Shown: positions 11,363 to 22,580 of the stretch, piece after piece
How the letters are laid out: every line of letters starts with the position of its first letter
Position numbering within the stretch: the stretch's first letter is position 1
Assembly: GCA_035610835.1 (NCBI GenBank)
Contig: CM069449.1
Location: 59,907,619 to 59,971,618, forward strand
Length of the DNA: 64,000 nucleotides
Reading direction: 5' to 3'
DNA from: Ophiura sarsii
Taxonomy: Eukaryota > Echinodermata > Ophiuroidea > Amphilepidida > Ophiuridae
Translations under genes and position numbers: made by a program
The notes under the pieces: generated by a model
Told to the model about the DNA's origin: nothing
Seen by the model: only the letters and a program-made list of their open reading frames with translations
Databases searched by the model: none

Positions 11363-12250
11363 AATGACCACAAGTGATCATCTAATGCCCACAAGGGATC
11401 ATCTAATGACCACAAGGAATCATTTAATGACCACAGGGGTTCATCAAATAACCATAAGGGATCATCTAATGAACGCACGGGATCATAATGACCAAAAGGG
11501 ATCTAATGACCACAAGTGATCATCTATTGAAGTGATATTCTAATGACCACAAGTGATCATCTATTGAGGTGATAATCTAATGACCACACGTGATCATCTA
11601 TTGAAGTGATAATCTAATGACCACAAGTGATCATCTAATGACCACAAGTGATCATCTAATGACCACAAGTGATAATCTAATGACCACAAGCGATCATCTA
11701 ATGACCACGAGGGATCATCTAATGACCACAAGGGATCATTTAAAGACCACAAGGCATCATCTAATGACCACAAGTGATCATCTAATAACTACAAGTGATC
11801 ATCTAATGACCACAAGTGATCATCTAATGACCACAAGTGATCATCTAATGACCACAAGTGATCATCTAATGACCACAAGTGATCATCTAATAACCACAAG
11901 TGATCATCTAATGACCACAAGTGATCATCTAATGACCGCAAGTGATAATCTAATGACCACAAGGGATCATCTAATGACCACGAGGGATCATCTAATGACC
12001 ACAAGGGATCATTTAAAGACCACAAGTGATAATCTAATGACCACAAGTGATCATCTAATGACCAAAAGGGATCATTTAAAGACCACAAGGGATCATTCAA
12101 TGACCACAAGGACCATTTCATGACCACAAGGGATCATTTGATGCCCACAAGGGATCATTTAATGACCACAAGAGATCATTTAATGACCACAAGGGATCTT
12201 TAAATGACCACAAGTGATAATCTAATGACCACAAGGGATCATTAAAATGA
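11363..12250 (+). repeat. 21-bp minisatellite, forward block
   Basis: About 40 copies of a 21-bp unit with core GACCACAAGTGATCATC and variants GGGATC and GATAATC. The early part (11510-11620) uses a longer compound unit containing TCTATTGAAGTGAT. Because 21 is a multiple of three, the array reads as an open heptad repeat in several frames on both strands. These are not genes. Confidence 0.95.
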
Positions 12251-12251
12251 T

Positions 12252-12510
12252 CATTATATGATCCCTTGTGGTCATTAGATGATCCCTTGTGGTCATTAGA
12301 TGATCCTTCGCGGTCATTAAACGATCCTTCGTGGTCATTAAATGATCCCTCGTGGTCATCTCGGGGGCATTAGATGATCCCTCGTGGTCATTAGATGACC
12401 ACTTGTGGTCATTAGATGACCACTTGTGGTCATTAGATGATCACTTGTGGTCATTAGATGATCACTTGTGGTCATTAGATGATTACTTGTGGTCAGTAAT
12501 TGTTCACTCG
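12252..12510 (-). repeat. 21-bp minisatellite, inverted block
   Basis: About 12 copies of the same 21-bp unit in reverse complement (core GATGATCACTTGTGGTC), directly abutting the forward block. The switch point near 12240-12256 is palindromic (TGATCATTATATGATC). Together the blocks form a large inverted repeat capable of a long hairpin. Confidence 0.9.
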
Positions 12511-12574
12511 TGGTTAAATATTCACTTTATATATATATATATAATTGCGTTGTAATATTAAATTATCACTTGGT

Positions 12575-12705
12575 TCATTAAACAACCGTCTAGGTTCATT
12601 ACATAACCGTCTAAATTAATTAAATAAACGTCTAGATTAATTAAATAACCGCCTAGGTTCATTAAATAACCGTCTAGGTTAATTAAATAACCGCCAGGGT
12701 TCATT
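12575..12705. repeat. Second 21-bp minisatellite block, different consensus
   Basis: Six to seven copies of a 21-bp unit with core TAAATAACCGTCTAGGTT. It keeps the period and the TCATTAAA segment of the neighbouring array, so it may be a strongly diverged relative. An (AT)n run at 12529-12543 separates the two. Confidence 0.75.
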
Positions 12706-13270
12706 AAATGAGTGATTTTGACCTTTTTGTTCACCAAACCTCCATTTAAAACGTTTCCATTGAGACCAATCAAATGAAATGCCAGTTTATTACCTACATT
12801 ATGTACATGTGTAAATTATGTACATTGCAGATGATACTAAAACAATACTTAAAGTAATATCATGATGGATAGTTTACAAACACCTTCAAATAAGAATGAT
12901 TTTAGAGGTATTCCCCCCCCCCCCCCCGAAAATGTCTGTTTTTAATGCTTTCCATGGCAACCAGTAATAATCAAAATATGCTTAGCACAACCAATCTGTC
13001 TTAAACTCTGTATCATGTTATAGAGAACAAATTGGTGAAACTTCATGGTATTTATCTCAAAAATGGTTGATTTGGAGCCATTTCACTAAATCTTGTGTTT
13101 AAATGGCGGCCATTTTGAAATCCAAGATGGCCGCCAAACCATTGCTCGAAAATTGTAGGTTTCTTGATTTTTGAAATCAGCGCTTGAAAGCAACTCTAAA
13201 AGCTCATTTTTATTCTTCCTGCCAGAAGGGAACATCTTGTTATATAAAGTAATAGATTGGTGAAAATGTG
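12706..13270 (-). repeat. GGCGGCCAT-palindrome dispersed repeat, copy 2
   Basis: Reverse-complement relative of the copy at 3731-4262. It begins GAGTGATTTTGACC, continues through TCCATGGCAACCAGTAATAAT and GAGAACAAATTGGTGAAAC, has the palindrome GGCGGCCAT...ATGGCCGCC near 13103-13137, and ends near CTTCCTGCCAGAA. A run of 15 C (12913-12927) interrupts it. No coding content. Confidence 0.75.
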
Positions 13271-13680
13271 TGACAATTGTTGAAAAGGAGTGATTTTGAC
13301 ATACCGTATATATATGTTCATCAAACATTTGAAATGCAAATTTGTCTTCAAAATTATGCATTATTGCATATGATACTAAAAGCAATATCATGATGATTAG
13401 TTAACAAAACCTTCAAATAGGAGTGATTTTAGACATATTTTAACCCCAATATATATATTTTTTCATGGTTTCCATGGTAACCAGTAATAATTAAAGGACA
13501 ATTGGCACAGCGAGTCCATCTAAATGTATCACCATGTTAAAGAGAACATATTAGTGAAATTGCGGGATATAAATCTAAAAAATAGTTGATTTAGAACAAT
13601 TTTAGTAAATCTCCTATATTTGAATGACGGCCATTTTGAAATCCAAGTGGCCGCCGCACCATTGCTCGAAAACCCCCGCT
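13271..13680 (-). repeat. GGCGGCCAT-palindrome dispersed repeat, copy 3
   Basis: Head-to-tail with copy 2 and in the same orientation. It starts AGTGATTTTGACATA, keeps CATGGTTTCCATGGTAACCAG and AGAGAACATATTAGTGAAA, and ends after the palindrome and CATTGCTCGAAAA near 13674. Confidence 0.75.
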
Positions 13681-14077
13681 GTAATGCATGATATACCAAG
13701 TTAAACATTTTAAATTCGGCCCCCGGTCTGGGTATACACCGTGTGTGTAAATTAGTCGCTGAAATTACAATTGAGGTCAAATCACCCAGTTTAAATGTCA
13801 GAACATCAACTACACATTTTAAACAAGACATATAAATATGATTTTAAATCATAAACCGTATATATATATCACCAATATCTTCAGGTCTTCTCCACTAAAT
13901 AGGAACTATTATTGTACTAAACTTCGGTCGAAAGCGAGGCTCCAGACTGGTTTAGTTGTGTTCTCACTTAATGAACATCAGTAAAATATTCGTCTTTTGA
14001 ACATGAATTGAACAGACATGACAGAGTTCAAAGACTGCAGTGTCGCTCGGTTGATATGTTCCATCCAAGCACATTTG
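13681..14077. other. Unassigned DNA
   Basis: No gene or repeat family recognised. Confidence 0.4.
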
Positions 14078-14165
14078 AACTCGCAACTCCCAACTCGAAC
14101 TCGCAACTCGCACTTGCAACTCGAACTCGCAACTCGCAACTAGCAACTCGCAACTCGCAACTCGC
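14078..14165. repeat. (AACTCGC)n short tandem repeat
   Basis: About a dozen copies of a 6-8 bp motif around AACTCGC. Just downstream, ATAGCGCCATATAAATATTAATTG followed by TTATG repeats (to 14291) resembles the 3' end of small marine-invertebrate retroposons, but this is only suggestive. Confidence 0.7.
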
Positions 14166-14368
14166 CAAATACCTTCAGCCCCTTTTCCCATGCTACATGT
14201 ATTATAGTGCTCTGATGTGTTACATGCGCTATGATCTAGATGGAATAGCGCCATATAAATATTAATTGTTATGTTATGATATGTTATGTTATGAGTTAAT
14301 ACAGAATCTTGTGTCTGCATAATTAGGGCTAAGCCTATATGCTTCTATATAATGTTTATCTTATACAA

Positions 14369-14944
14369 TTAAGGGGGCTGTGCACCTTCAGGTACAGCCT
14401 CCTTAAAACTGCCGTAACTTCTTCATTATTCATTTAATCTATATGAAAGTATACATTTTTTTTTGCAGGAAAGGCTTCAATGAATCCAACCATGATCATG
14501 AAATTGACCATTTTGGAAAAAATTATAAAAAACACGTTTTTTGCCCCATTTTAGGTTCTGCAAAGATAACTCAAAATATATTTTGTCAAATTTTGTCATA
14601 CTAGTTTTATTATATTCCTCATACAATTCCCTAGGAATGTTTTTTTTATTTTTAAGAAAATATTTATTATTTTTTGATTTAGAGACCAAAAAGTGCCAAA
14701 AAATGTGATTTTCACGATTTTGGAGGTTAAAAAAAATCACATTTTTTATCTTTTCCAAACCTAAAATGGGTAAAAAAAAACGTGTTTTTTATAATTTTCT
14801 CCAAAATGGTCAATTTCATGATCATAGTTGGATTCATTGAACCCTTTCCTGCAAAAAAATGTATACTTTTATCTAGATTAAATGAATAATGAAGAAGTTA
14901 CGGCAGTTTTACGGAGGCTATACGAAGGTGCACAGCCCCCTTAA
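14369..14944. mobile_element. 576-bp fold-back element at TTAA sites
   Basis: A near-perfect inverted repeat. The left arm, about 190 bp from TTAAGGGGGCTGTGCACCTT, is mirrored by the right arm ending GGTGCACAGCCCCCTTAA. Arms include CTTCTTCATTATTCATTTAA, ATTGACCATTTTGG and AAAACACGTTTTTT on the left and their complements on the right. The loop spans about 14560-14755. TTAA at both ends suggests piggyBac-type mobilisation. No transposase is encoded; the antisense open frame inside is incidental. Confidence 0.85.
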
Positions 14945-15998
14945 ATAACTGGTCTAACATGTGTATCCAATAGACTGTGACTGTCGTCTCTTTAAACCAG
15001 AACATGTTTAATAATATATGACCGAGCATGCAATTAGTGTTCAGCTTTATATCAGTTCAACTTTTCACCTTACATTATTTAGTCGAATTTATTCAGTGGC
15101 ATAATAATAAATGTGGGTAAGAACGCGGGTGAGTACCTGATTAGGCTGATTGAAGCCCTGAACCAGGACTTTTTAGCACCATTTGTCGCTCGACACAAAT
15201 GAAGAGATATTTAACTAGGGTTGATATTTTACTTTTCGTGTTGAATATGCTGTAAGAGCATGACATAGGCGGCGGAGGACATGTCGCCCCTTAAAAATAC
15301 AAGTGACGTGTCTTATGTCATACTGGACCATTTTAGTGTTCAAATGCCATTTTTTTGCGCGAAAATGTCATCATTCTTTGGTGGTATGTGTAAAATGACA
15401 ATACGGAGGGAACTATAGAGCCTATTTTTTATGTGCTTGCCATGTTAACCGGTAACCAGCCAATCTGGACATATTGCGCTATAATTTAAATTTAGAGCAT
15501 GACTTTAAAAATCAGTCTTTATAGTTTCCTCGATCCAGTCTGTTCTACATACAATTGTCAAAGGATATGGGGATACCACATTCGGTTTTTGTAGCTATGA
15601 TTGTTTGAAATTTCCTAATACCGCATTTTGATGTTATGAGATATCGGCCTTTCATAGTTTCATAATCGTTTTTGATAAAAAAAAATGTTGGTTTTCATTT
15701 GAAATATGTAATTTTGCTGTTATTTTCAGTTGTATACTGAATTATTATTTATTATAAACAAGAATAATACAAAGTGACGCTTTCTTTCTGCTGCAATTAG
15801 TTTTAAGATAATTCTCTTACATATAGCAGGGTGAGGAAACAATAAAATACATAAGAAATCCCGAACCAGTGATATTTAACGATGTTAAATTGTTGCAAAA
15901 ATAAATTATATACTTAAATAATAATAATGTAAATGTAATAATGTAAATAATTTATTTTAAATTGTACTTTCTAACTCGACTATAAACTGTGTAGTTGT
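14945..15998. other. Unassigned DNA
   Basis: No supported gene, RNA or transposon. AT-rich, with no open frame of note. Confidence 0.45.
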
Positions 15999-16467
15999 AA
16001 GGGCGCACAGCACTAAATCACTCCTCGTTTTGTGTAATTAAGTTCCGGCAAAAACAAAAAACAATTTTGTGATTAATGGGGTCCTTTGGGAATTAGTTTG
16101 GCGTGAGGGTAGCATATCATAATTAAAATGATAGATAATCTCTTGTACTTTGATCAGGATATTGCAAAATATTGATTTTCGATTGTATCGAACATTTATC
16201 ACGTGGATGAACACACATGCTCGGAGGCGGTTAGAAGGCGAGCGTCCGGGCTGAAAATAGGGGTGGCGCTGTTTAAATGATCATATCGTAAAATCTAATT
16301 GGAAGTGGTATCTGTTCTTGACGATTTTATGAAATGTTAATATTTGTTTGTTAGAATAAAGCATTCGAGACATTCCAAAAAGAGTTACTAGGGGCCCAAA
16401 ATAGCGACTCTTTTAGCCCTAATTTACATGTAATCCAATGGGCGGTTTATTTAGTGCTGTGCCCCTT
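15999..16467. mobile_element. Possible MITE, ~20-bp TIRs
   Basis: AAGGGCGCACAGCACTAAAT at the left and ATTTAGTGCTGTGCCCCTT at the right are inverted and differ by about one base plus one indel. They bracket about 430 bp of non-coding DNA. TGTA adjoins both ends and may be a short target duplication. No coding capacity. Confidence 0.5.
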
Positions 16468-16845
16468 GTATAATTACTTCCATTCAGCATTGGAATAGTG
16501 GATTGTTCAGGGAATTAAACCTCTCTCTGGTTGTCCGTGGACGAAATTAACAACATACTGGGCCCAGACTTATCTGTCATTCATGAGTTAGCTTTCCCAC
16601 TAGGAGTCCAGAAAATTAGACGGGAGATAGGCTGGTTGGTTGTTGGCATGCAGTGGCCAGCGAAAAATAAACGGCGCTGCCTAATTATTGGTGTTATAGG
16701 GGGATATAGTACACTCATGAATATCGCTTATTGATTTGGACCTATTCTATTTAACATTAGAGGAACCAAAATATGGACCAATGATGACGATATAGGCATC
16801 GTTAGATTTTTTTTCTATTTTAGCGCCCACAGAATGGGCCTTTAT

Positions 16846-16990
16846 TTATTTATTTGTTGCTAAATCAGAAAACATTTACACTATCATAGAAGATACAAAA
16901 AAACAAATACAGAGTATCACTAACGCATACAGTAAGCTTCATTATAAGCTCATTATAAAGACTTGTACTGAATGTGAAATATAATCCGCT
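16846..16990 (-). mobile_element. Possible LINE 3' end remnant
   Basis: On the minus strand the sequence ends GCAACAAATAAATAAATAAAG, resembling the tail of several LINE families. Only the tail and about 120 bp of AT-rich upstream sequence are visible. Confidence 0.3.
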
Positions 16991-17020
16991 ACTGTTTATA
17001 TTATTTTATTTATATTAGGC

Positions 17021-17267
17021 CAAATTAAATTAAAAGTTTGTCTCAAAGCTCCTCTCCTGTTGTAAAACTAATGCGGAATGCGGTTTTTTCTTCTTTTCTT
17101 TTTTTTCTTTTCTTTTTTTAAAATATAAAATATTGAAATCCTTTTGAAAATTTTTGAAAAAAGAAAAAAGAAAAAAGAAATTTGTTTTCTTCAGATTTTG
17201 TTTTTCTAATGCGCATCAATAAACTAACGCGCGCGGGAGCTTTGAGACAAACAATTAATTTAATTTG
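17021..17267. mobile_element. MITE with CAAATTAAATTAA...GTCTCAAAGCTCC TIRs, copy 1
   Basis: Inverted termini of about 33 bp contain GTTTGTCTCAAAGCTCC on the left and its complement GGAGCTTTGAGACAAAC on the right. The interior is a polypyrimidine tract (CTTTTCTT repeats) followed by a polypurine tract (GAAAAAAG repeats), so the whole element can fold back. A second copy lies at 27886-28190. No coding capacity. Confidence 0.75.
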
Positions 17268-18566
17268 ACCTTATAGCTTGCAACAAGCATATCCAATCCA
17301 AATCATACATCATAGAACTTACAAAACTACAGAGAAGCACAATATCGTACACATTTATGGTAGAGATTAAATAATATAAGCTTCGTAAAATATGAAATTG
17401 CGTCAAAAATGCTTAACATGATTAATGCAATACGCACTGAAAGTGAAATTTACATAAGATGGTTTGAGACAATGTCCCATTTCTGTAGATGTATGTCAAG
17501 TTTCGAACGTCTTTGTGCGCTTACAAACTCTAAGTTGTATGGTGTCACGGATCAATTTTTTTTAAAGCGAGTGTTGAAAGCTTAGACTTTTGACATCTGC
17601 AAATATACGAGTATATGCAGCCTAGCTATTTGAGTAAAATCTGATTGATTATAATGCGGGTGTTTAAATCTTTGTCATATAGCCTACACATGTTTTCCCT
17701 TCTTGCCCCTTTATTAATTGAAAATACCTGCTAGTCTTTCTTGTAACTATATCAGGACTTTCGGATCATTTTTGAAATGTCTTATGTTTTTCTTTATTTT
17801 TTGATAATTCCCTAAAGTTTCACCTCCTGGAATTTCTGTAGACTAAAGGGAATGTGCTATGGCCATGAAACTTTGGGAATAAATAAAAAATAACGAAACA
17901 TTTCGTAAATCAAAAACGGCTTTTTGGGAAAAAATCAAACTTGGCATATCGTCTTTTCTTATCCATTTACACATCCTCTGTTATTTTGAAGCAAATCATT
18001 GCCGGTCACCATAGCCGAGTTAGTCACCTTAATACCCATATAATCACATTTCTTGACATTACGTGTTTAATTGCATAGCCAAGGTAGTATTTTGTTTGGA
18101 TGCTCAGTCAATTGTTGAATACACTATGACCACATTCTGTTTGAAGCATTAGAGTCTGCTGAATAATATATAACAAGCATAGTATTTCAATTAAGGGCAC
18201 CACAATTCATACACTACGTTTAAATTGAAAGGCCCCAAAGAGATTTGTCACAACAAATAACACTATGAATTATTACCTTACTTATAGATAAATAATATAT
18301 ATGGAAACCCTCCAATATAATAATTTGTACTAAAACAGTCAATACAGTGATTAACCCTAATGCTCTTGAAAACTACAAAGTACTCCAAGCAAGCCTATCT
18401 CCAAGCGGATGTGCGGACGATTTTCGATGTAACCATCGAGCCTATAGTGAGCGCGGTGGGGGATGACGGTTGGGGGGGGGGGGGGGGGGGTCCTCGGGTC
18501 GATCCACGGTCGGGTCGCGGCGATTTATTTTTTCCATTTTTCTTCAACAATTGCTATCTGTTAAAA
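17268..18566. other. Unassigned DNA with a 19-G run
   Basis: No gene recognised. A run of 19 G occupies 18472-18490. The 95-codon frame across it has no recognisable content. Confidence 0.45.
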
Positions 18567-20740
18567 CCTGGTTTGGGGGTTAGGGTTAAAGATCACCGCC
18601 AATTGAACCATGAGGTTAGCAGTTCAGCACTTTACTTCATGTCATAAATCATTGGTGGTCTTCAAGGTTATTTATGCTAGACACGACACAAGTTGAGTAG
18701 AAGCCATCTGTGGAGATTTAGATTAATTTAGTTTTTTATATGGATCCATAGAAAAAATATCAAATTCATGAAATTTAGATGAACGATTGCAAATTAAGCT
18801 GTACATGACGCTATGATTATGTGTTAAAAAACCCAACTTATGAATAATAGAGGGCTCCCTTCTCGGTGGATCTTTCGATGCCCCTTTAAAGTAGTAATAG
18901 CTGTTCAAATATCATTATCAATACGCTCTTATACACTACGATCTTGCGAATCTTGAATGAAGAGTTATTGGATATTGTTAGAAGGGAGGGTTTTTCAGCT
19001 GTGAAACAACTGACACGCCGTATACTTTCCATTTTGTTAACCGAATGCCACAAATCTGACGTGAAAGCACCTGCGAGAGATAATGCTTGTTTATTATGTC
19101 ACATATTATCAACATTGTTATCACGTCTCCTCATATGTCTAGGCCTAATATTGAACGAAGCCAAATGCACAAATCGAAATCGTACTTTTTTCTCACGGTA
19201 CTCGGTACATATAGCTTCTGGATATCTAACCAATCTTCACGTGCGATATCTCAATTCTTAAAGTGAAGACATATCTTCAAATATTGTTATAGCGGAGCTA
19301 TAACTTATTATAACTTATGGGCATGTTAGGGACGCATCACTAGACATCAGAGGGGGTAGGAAGTTTAGGCTGGGTGGATCTTCTCTTTTTTGCCACCGAA
19401 GGCGGCAATTTAACTTTTTTTGCTGCCGTAGGCGGCTAAGTTTTTTTTAATGTACCTTTATATTGAGTCGAGTGGGCAAAGAAGTTTTTTTTATTACTCA
19501 TCAGTGGTGAAGGTTTTTTGGGCCTGTTTTGTTTAAAAACACCTTCCACCCCCCCCCCCTTGAAGTCAAATGGTGTGTCCCTTAAGAACCTGCTGTATCT
19601 AAATCGGTCAAGGCAACCAACCGACCTACATTGTCACTCGCCTTTTGTGACACATACACTTGTTATCGCCTCTGCTTATTTTGCTAAATGGATGCATTTT
19701 CCAGGTTTACATGACTCGCTTTAAATCATAAATACACTCACCACCAATCCCGGGCACCAATCATCATTCATCATTATGTCATCCTACGACATGTATTTTC
19801 GTTTCGTTTCGTATGCATAAATATTGACGCAATAGGATATTAGTCTAAATTAATAATGGTCTCTTCGGTCGTACAATGATTAAGTAATTATTTCGAGAAA
19901 AAACGGAATACTCGTAAAATATACACCTTGAACCAGTGTTAACGTAAGGAACATAAATGGTTATCATTCACAATTTCCCCCAATAGCTAAGCGAAAGCAG
20001 ACACTTTTTTGCATAGTTACATCAATGCTTCTTTTATTACTTCTTCTATTACCATTTTCCCCAAGGGTTCGTTGACACGCGGAAGCTCTTCGTGAGTTTT
20101 TTCCAACGATGCCTTGCATATGCTATTGATTTGTAATCATTTTGCTTTGACATTGTTTTCACTTTTTTAACTGTCTGTCGTGTTCATCATTATGTAAATC
20201 TGTCAGTTTCGTGGTGTTTTTTGTACAAATTCGTGGTAGATAGAGGTGTTGAAGTTTAATACAGAATTTAACTAGACAATTCCTAAGTGAAAAAATAGCT
20301 TCGTGAAAATGTAAAAAAATTGTGTAGGCTATGCGCAACTGAGATTTGGAATGACTTTTTTGGTCGTCGTTACCCGATACCAACTACTAATATAAAGACA
20401 ATATTTATACGAGATTCCATCAAAATGATGTGAATGTGATTAGTAATAACTTTTTTTTTAGCTATTAGCATTATTAGGTTCATGATAATAAAAGCAAAAA
20501 CAAGAATGAACAATTACGACAGATTGTATTACTGTTATATGTAAAACTTTACAAATTAGAGAAAACATGAATGCTTTCTCAGGGAGATAGTTTGTAGAAT
20601 TGTGAAGCATTTCACTTTTTGTGTAATTTTGACAACGGACTTTCAAAAGGCGTGTTTTTCTTTTCAACTGCTTGACGGTGCATACGAATGTGTACATTAT
20701 TTATTGACGTGTTTGATGTCCAAAACGACCCAAAGGACCA
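18567..20740. repeat. Tandem segmental duplication, copy A
   Basis: Starts at CCTGGTTTGGGGGTTAGGG and ends at CCAAAACGACCCAAAGGACC. The same blocks recur in order in copy B 2.2 kb downstream. Copy A is longer (2174 bp). It contains an open frame of 105 codons (18944-19261) that I do not recognise and that is not kept open in copy B, so it is probably not a gene. Confidence 0.85.
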
Positions 20741-20762
20741 AAATTGAGCAATCGGATAAAAG

Positions 20763-22580
20763 CCTGGTTTGGGGGTTAGGGTTAAAGATCACCGCCAATT
20801 GAACCAGTTCAGCACTTTACTTCATGTCATAAATCATTGGTGGTCTTCTAGGTTATTTATGCAAGACACGATATAAATTAAGTAGAAGCCATCTGTGGAG
20901 ATTAAGTTTAATTTAGTTTTTTATATGGATCCATGGAACAAATATCAAATTCATGAAATTTAGATGAACAATTGGAGATTAAACTGTACAAGACGCTACA
21001 TATATGTGTTAAAAAACCCCAACTTCTGAATAAAAGAGGGCTCCCTTCTCGGATAATCTTTCAATGCCCAAATTTCATAATCTTAAATACACTACGATCT
21101 TACCAGTCTTGAATAAAGAATTATTGGATATTATTTGAAGGGAGGTTTTTTGTTTGTTTTTAGCTGTGAAACAACTAAAACGCCGTATACATTCCATTCT
21201 GTTAACCTAATGACATGACATCTGACGTGGAAAGCATTATATTGAACCCACGAAGCCAAATACAAAAATCGAAATCGTACCTTGTTTCTCTCGATAGGCC
21301 TACTCGGTGCTTTCTGGATATTTAACCAATCTCGTGCGATATCTTAAATCAAAGTGAAGAAATATCTTCAAATATTGTTACAGCTGAGATGGGCATGTTA
21401 ACACTTTGCATACAGCAGGCGTCTGCAGACGACATTACACAATTTCACAAAATGTTTCAAAAATGTAAAAATTGTTGAATTTCATTACCATATTATGAAA
21501 TACCAAGTGAAATAAGGACAAACATGCCTAGTATTCAGCAATCCCCACGTGGAAAGTGTTAAGTACCTGTTACATTGGTATCTTAATCGGTCAAGTCAAC
21601 CAACCGACCGACATTGTCACTCGCCTTGTGACACATATAATTTTTGTTGCCTGTGCTTATTTTGCTAAATGGATGCATTTCCCAGGTTAACATGACTCGC
21701 TTTAAATCATAAATACACTCACCACCAATCATCATTCATCATTATGTCATCCTACGACATGTATTTTCGTTTCGTTTCGTATACATAAATATTGACGCAA
21801 TAGGATATTAGTCTAAATTAATAATGGTCTCTTCGGTCGTACAATGATTAAGTAATTATTTCGAGAAAAAACTGAATCCTCGTGAGATATACACCTGGAA
21901 CCAGTGTTAACGTAAGGAACATAAATGGTTATCATTCACAATTCCCCCCCCCCCCCCAACCAAAGCTAAGTGAAAGCACACACTTGTTTTTACACTTGTT
22001 TTTGCATTGTTGCATCAAATTAATTTGAGTTTGTTTTCACCTTTTTACTGTCTGTCGTGTTCAGTAGTATGTAAATATGTTTCGTTTGGTTTTTACAAAT
22101 TTGTGTAAGCTAGCAGTGGTAACGTTTAATGCAGCATTTAAATATGCAAATTCCATAGTGAAAAAAATAGCTTCTTATAAAATATGAAGACGCTATTATT
22201 ACGAGATTCCATTAATATGATATGGTTTAGTAACGACTTGTTTTATCTGCACCTGGATGTCTTCGAGCTGTTAGCATTTATAGCAGGTTCATGATATCAA
22301 AGCCAAAACAAGAATGACAAATTACGACAGATTTGATTACAGTAATATTTACAAATAATGCAAAGCTTTACAATTCAAGGACAAAATAAATGGTTTTTCA
22401 CTCTTTATTAACTCATTCAGGGAGAGAGTTTTGTAGAATTATGAAGCATTTCACTTTTGTGTAATTTTGACAACAGGCTTTCAAAAGTCGTGTTTGCTCT
22501 TTTCTACTGCTTGACGGTGCATAAGAATGTATATATTATTTATTGACGTGTTTGATGTCCAAAACGACCCAAAGGACCAA
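20763..22580. repeat. Tandem segmental duplication, copy B
   Basis: Collinear with copy A, separated by 22 bp, 1818 bp long. It has lost several segments relative to A, has gained the TTAA MITE at 21398-21562, and has a C run expanded to 14 bases (21944-21957) where A has CCCCC. Shared blocks include the ATGTATTTTCGTTTCGTTTC region and the TAGTCTAAATTAATAATGG region. Confidence 0.85.
21398..21562 (+). mobile_element. TTAA MITE (GTCTGCAGAC family), copy 1
   Basis: 165 bp bounded by TTAACACTTT and AAAGTGTTAA, with the internal palindrome GCGTCTGCAGACG near the left end and CACGTGGAAAGTG at the right end. It is absent from the matching position of copy A, which gives an empty-site comparison. 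Confidence 0.75.

Noticed and set aside
11617..12555. Open frames encoding heptad repeats on both strands
   Set aside because: The 21-bp minisatellite is a multiple of three and stays open in several frames and on both strands; this is expected without any coding function.
18944..19261. 105-codon open frame in duplication copy A
   Set aside because: The frame is not preserved in copy B and shows no recognisable domain, so selection on it is unlikely.
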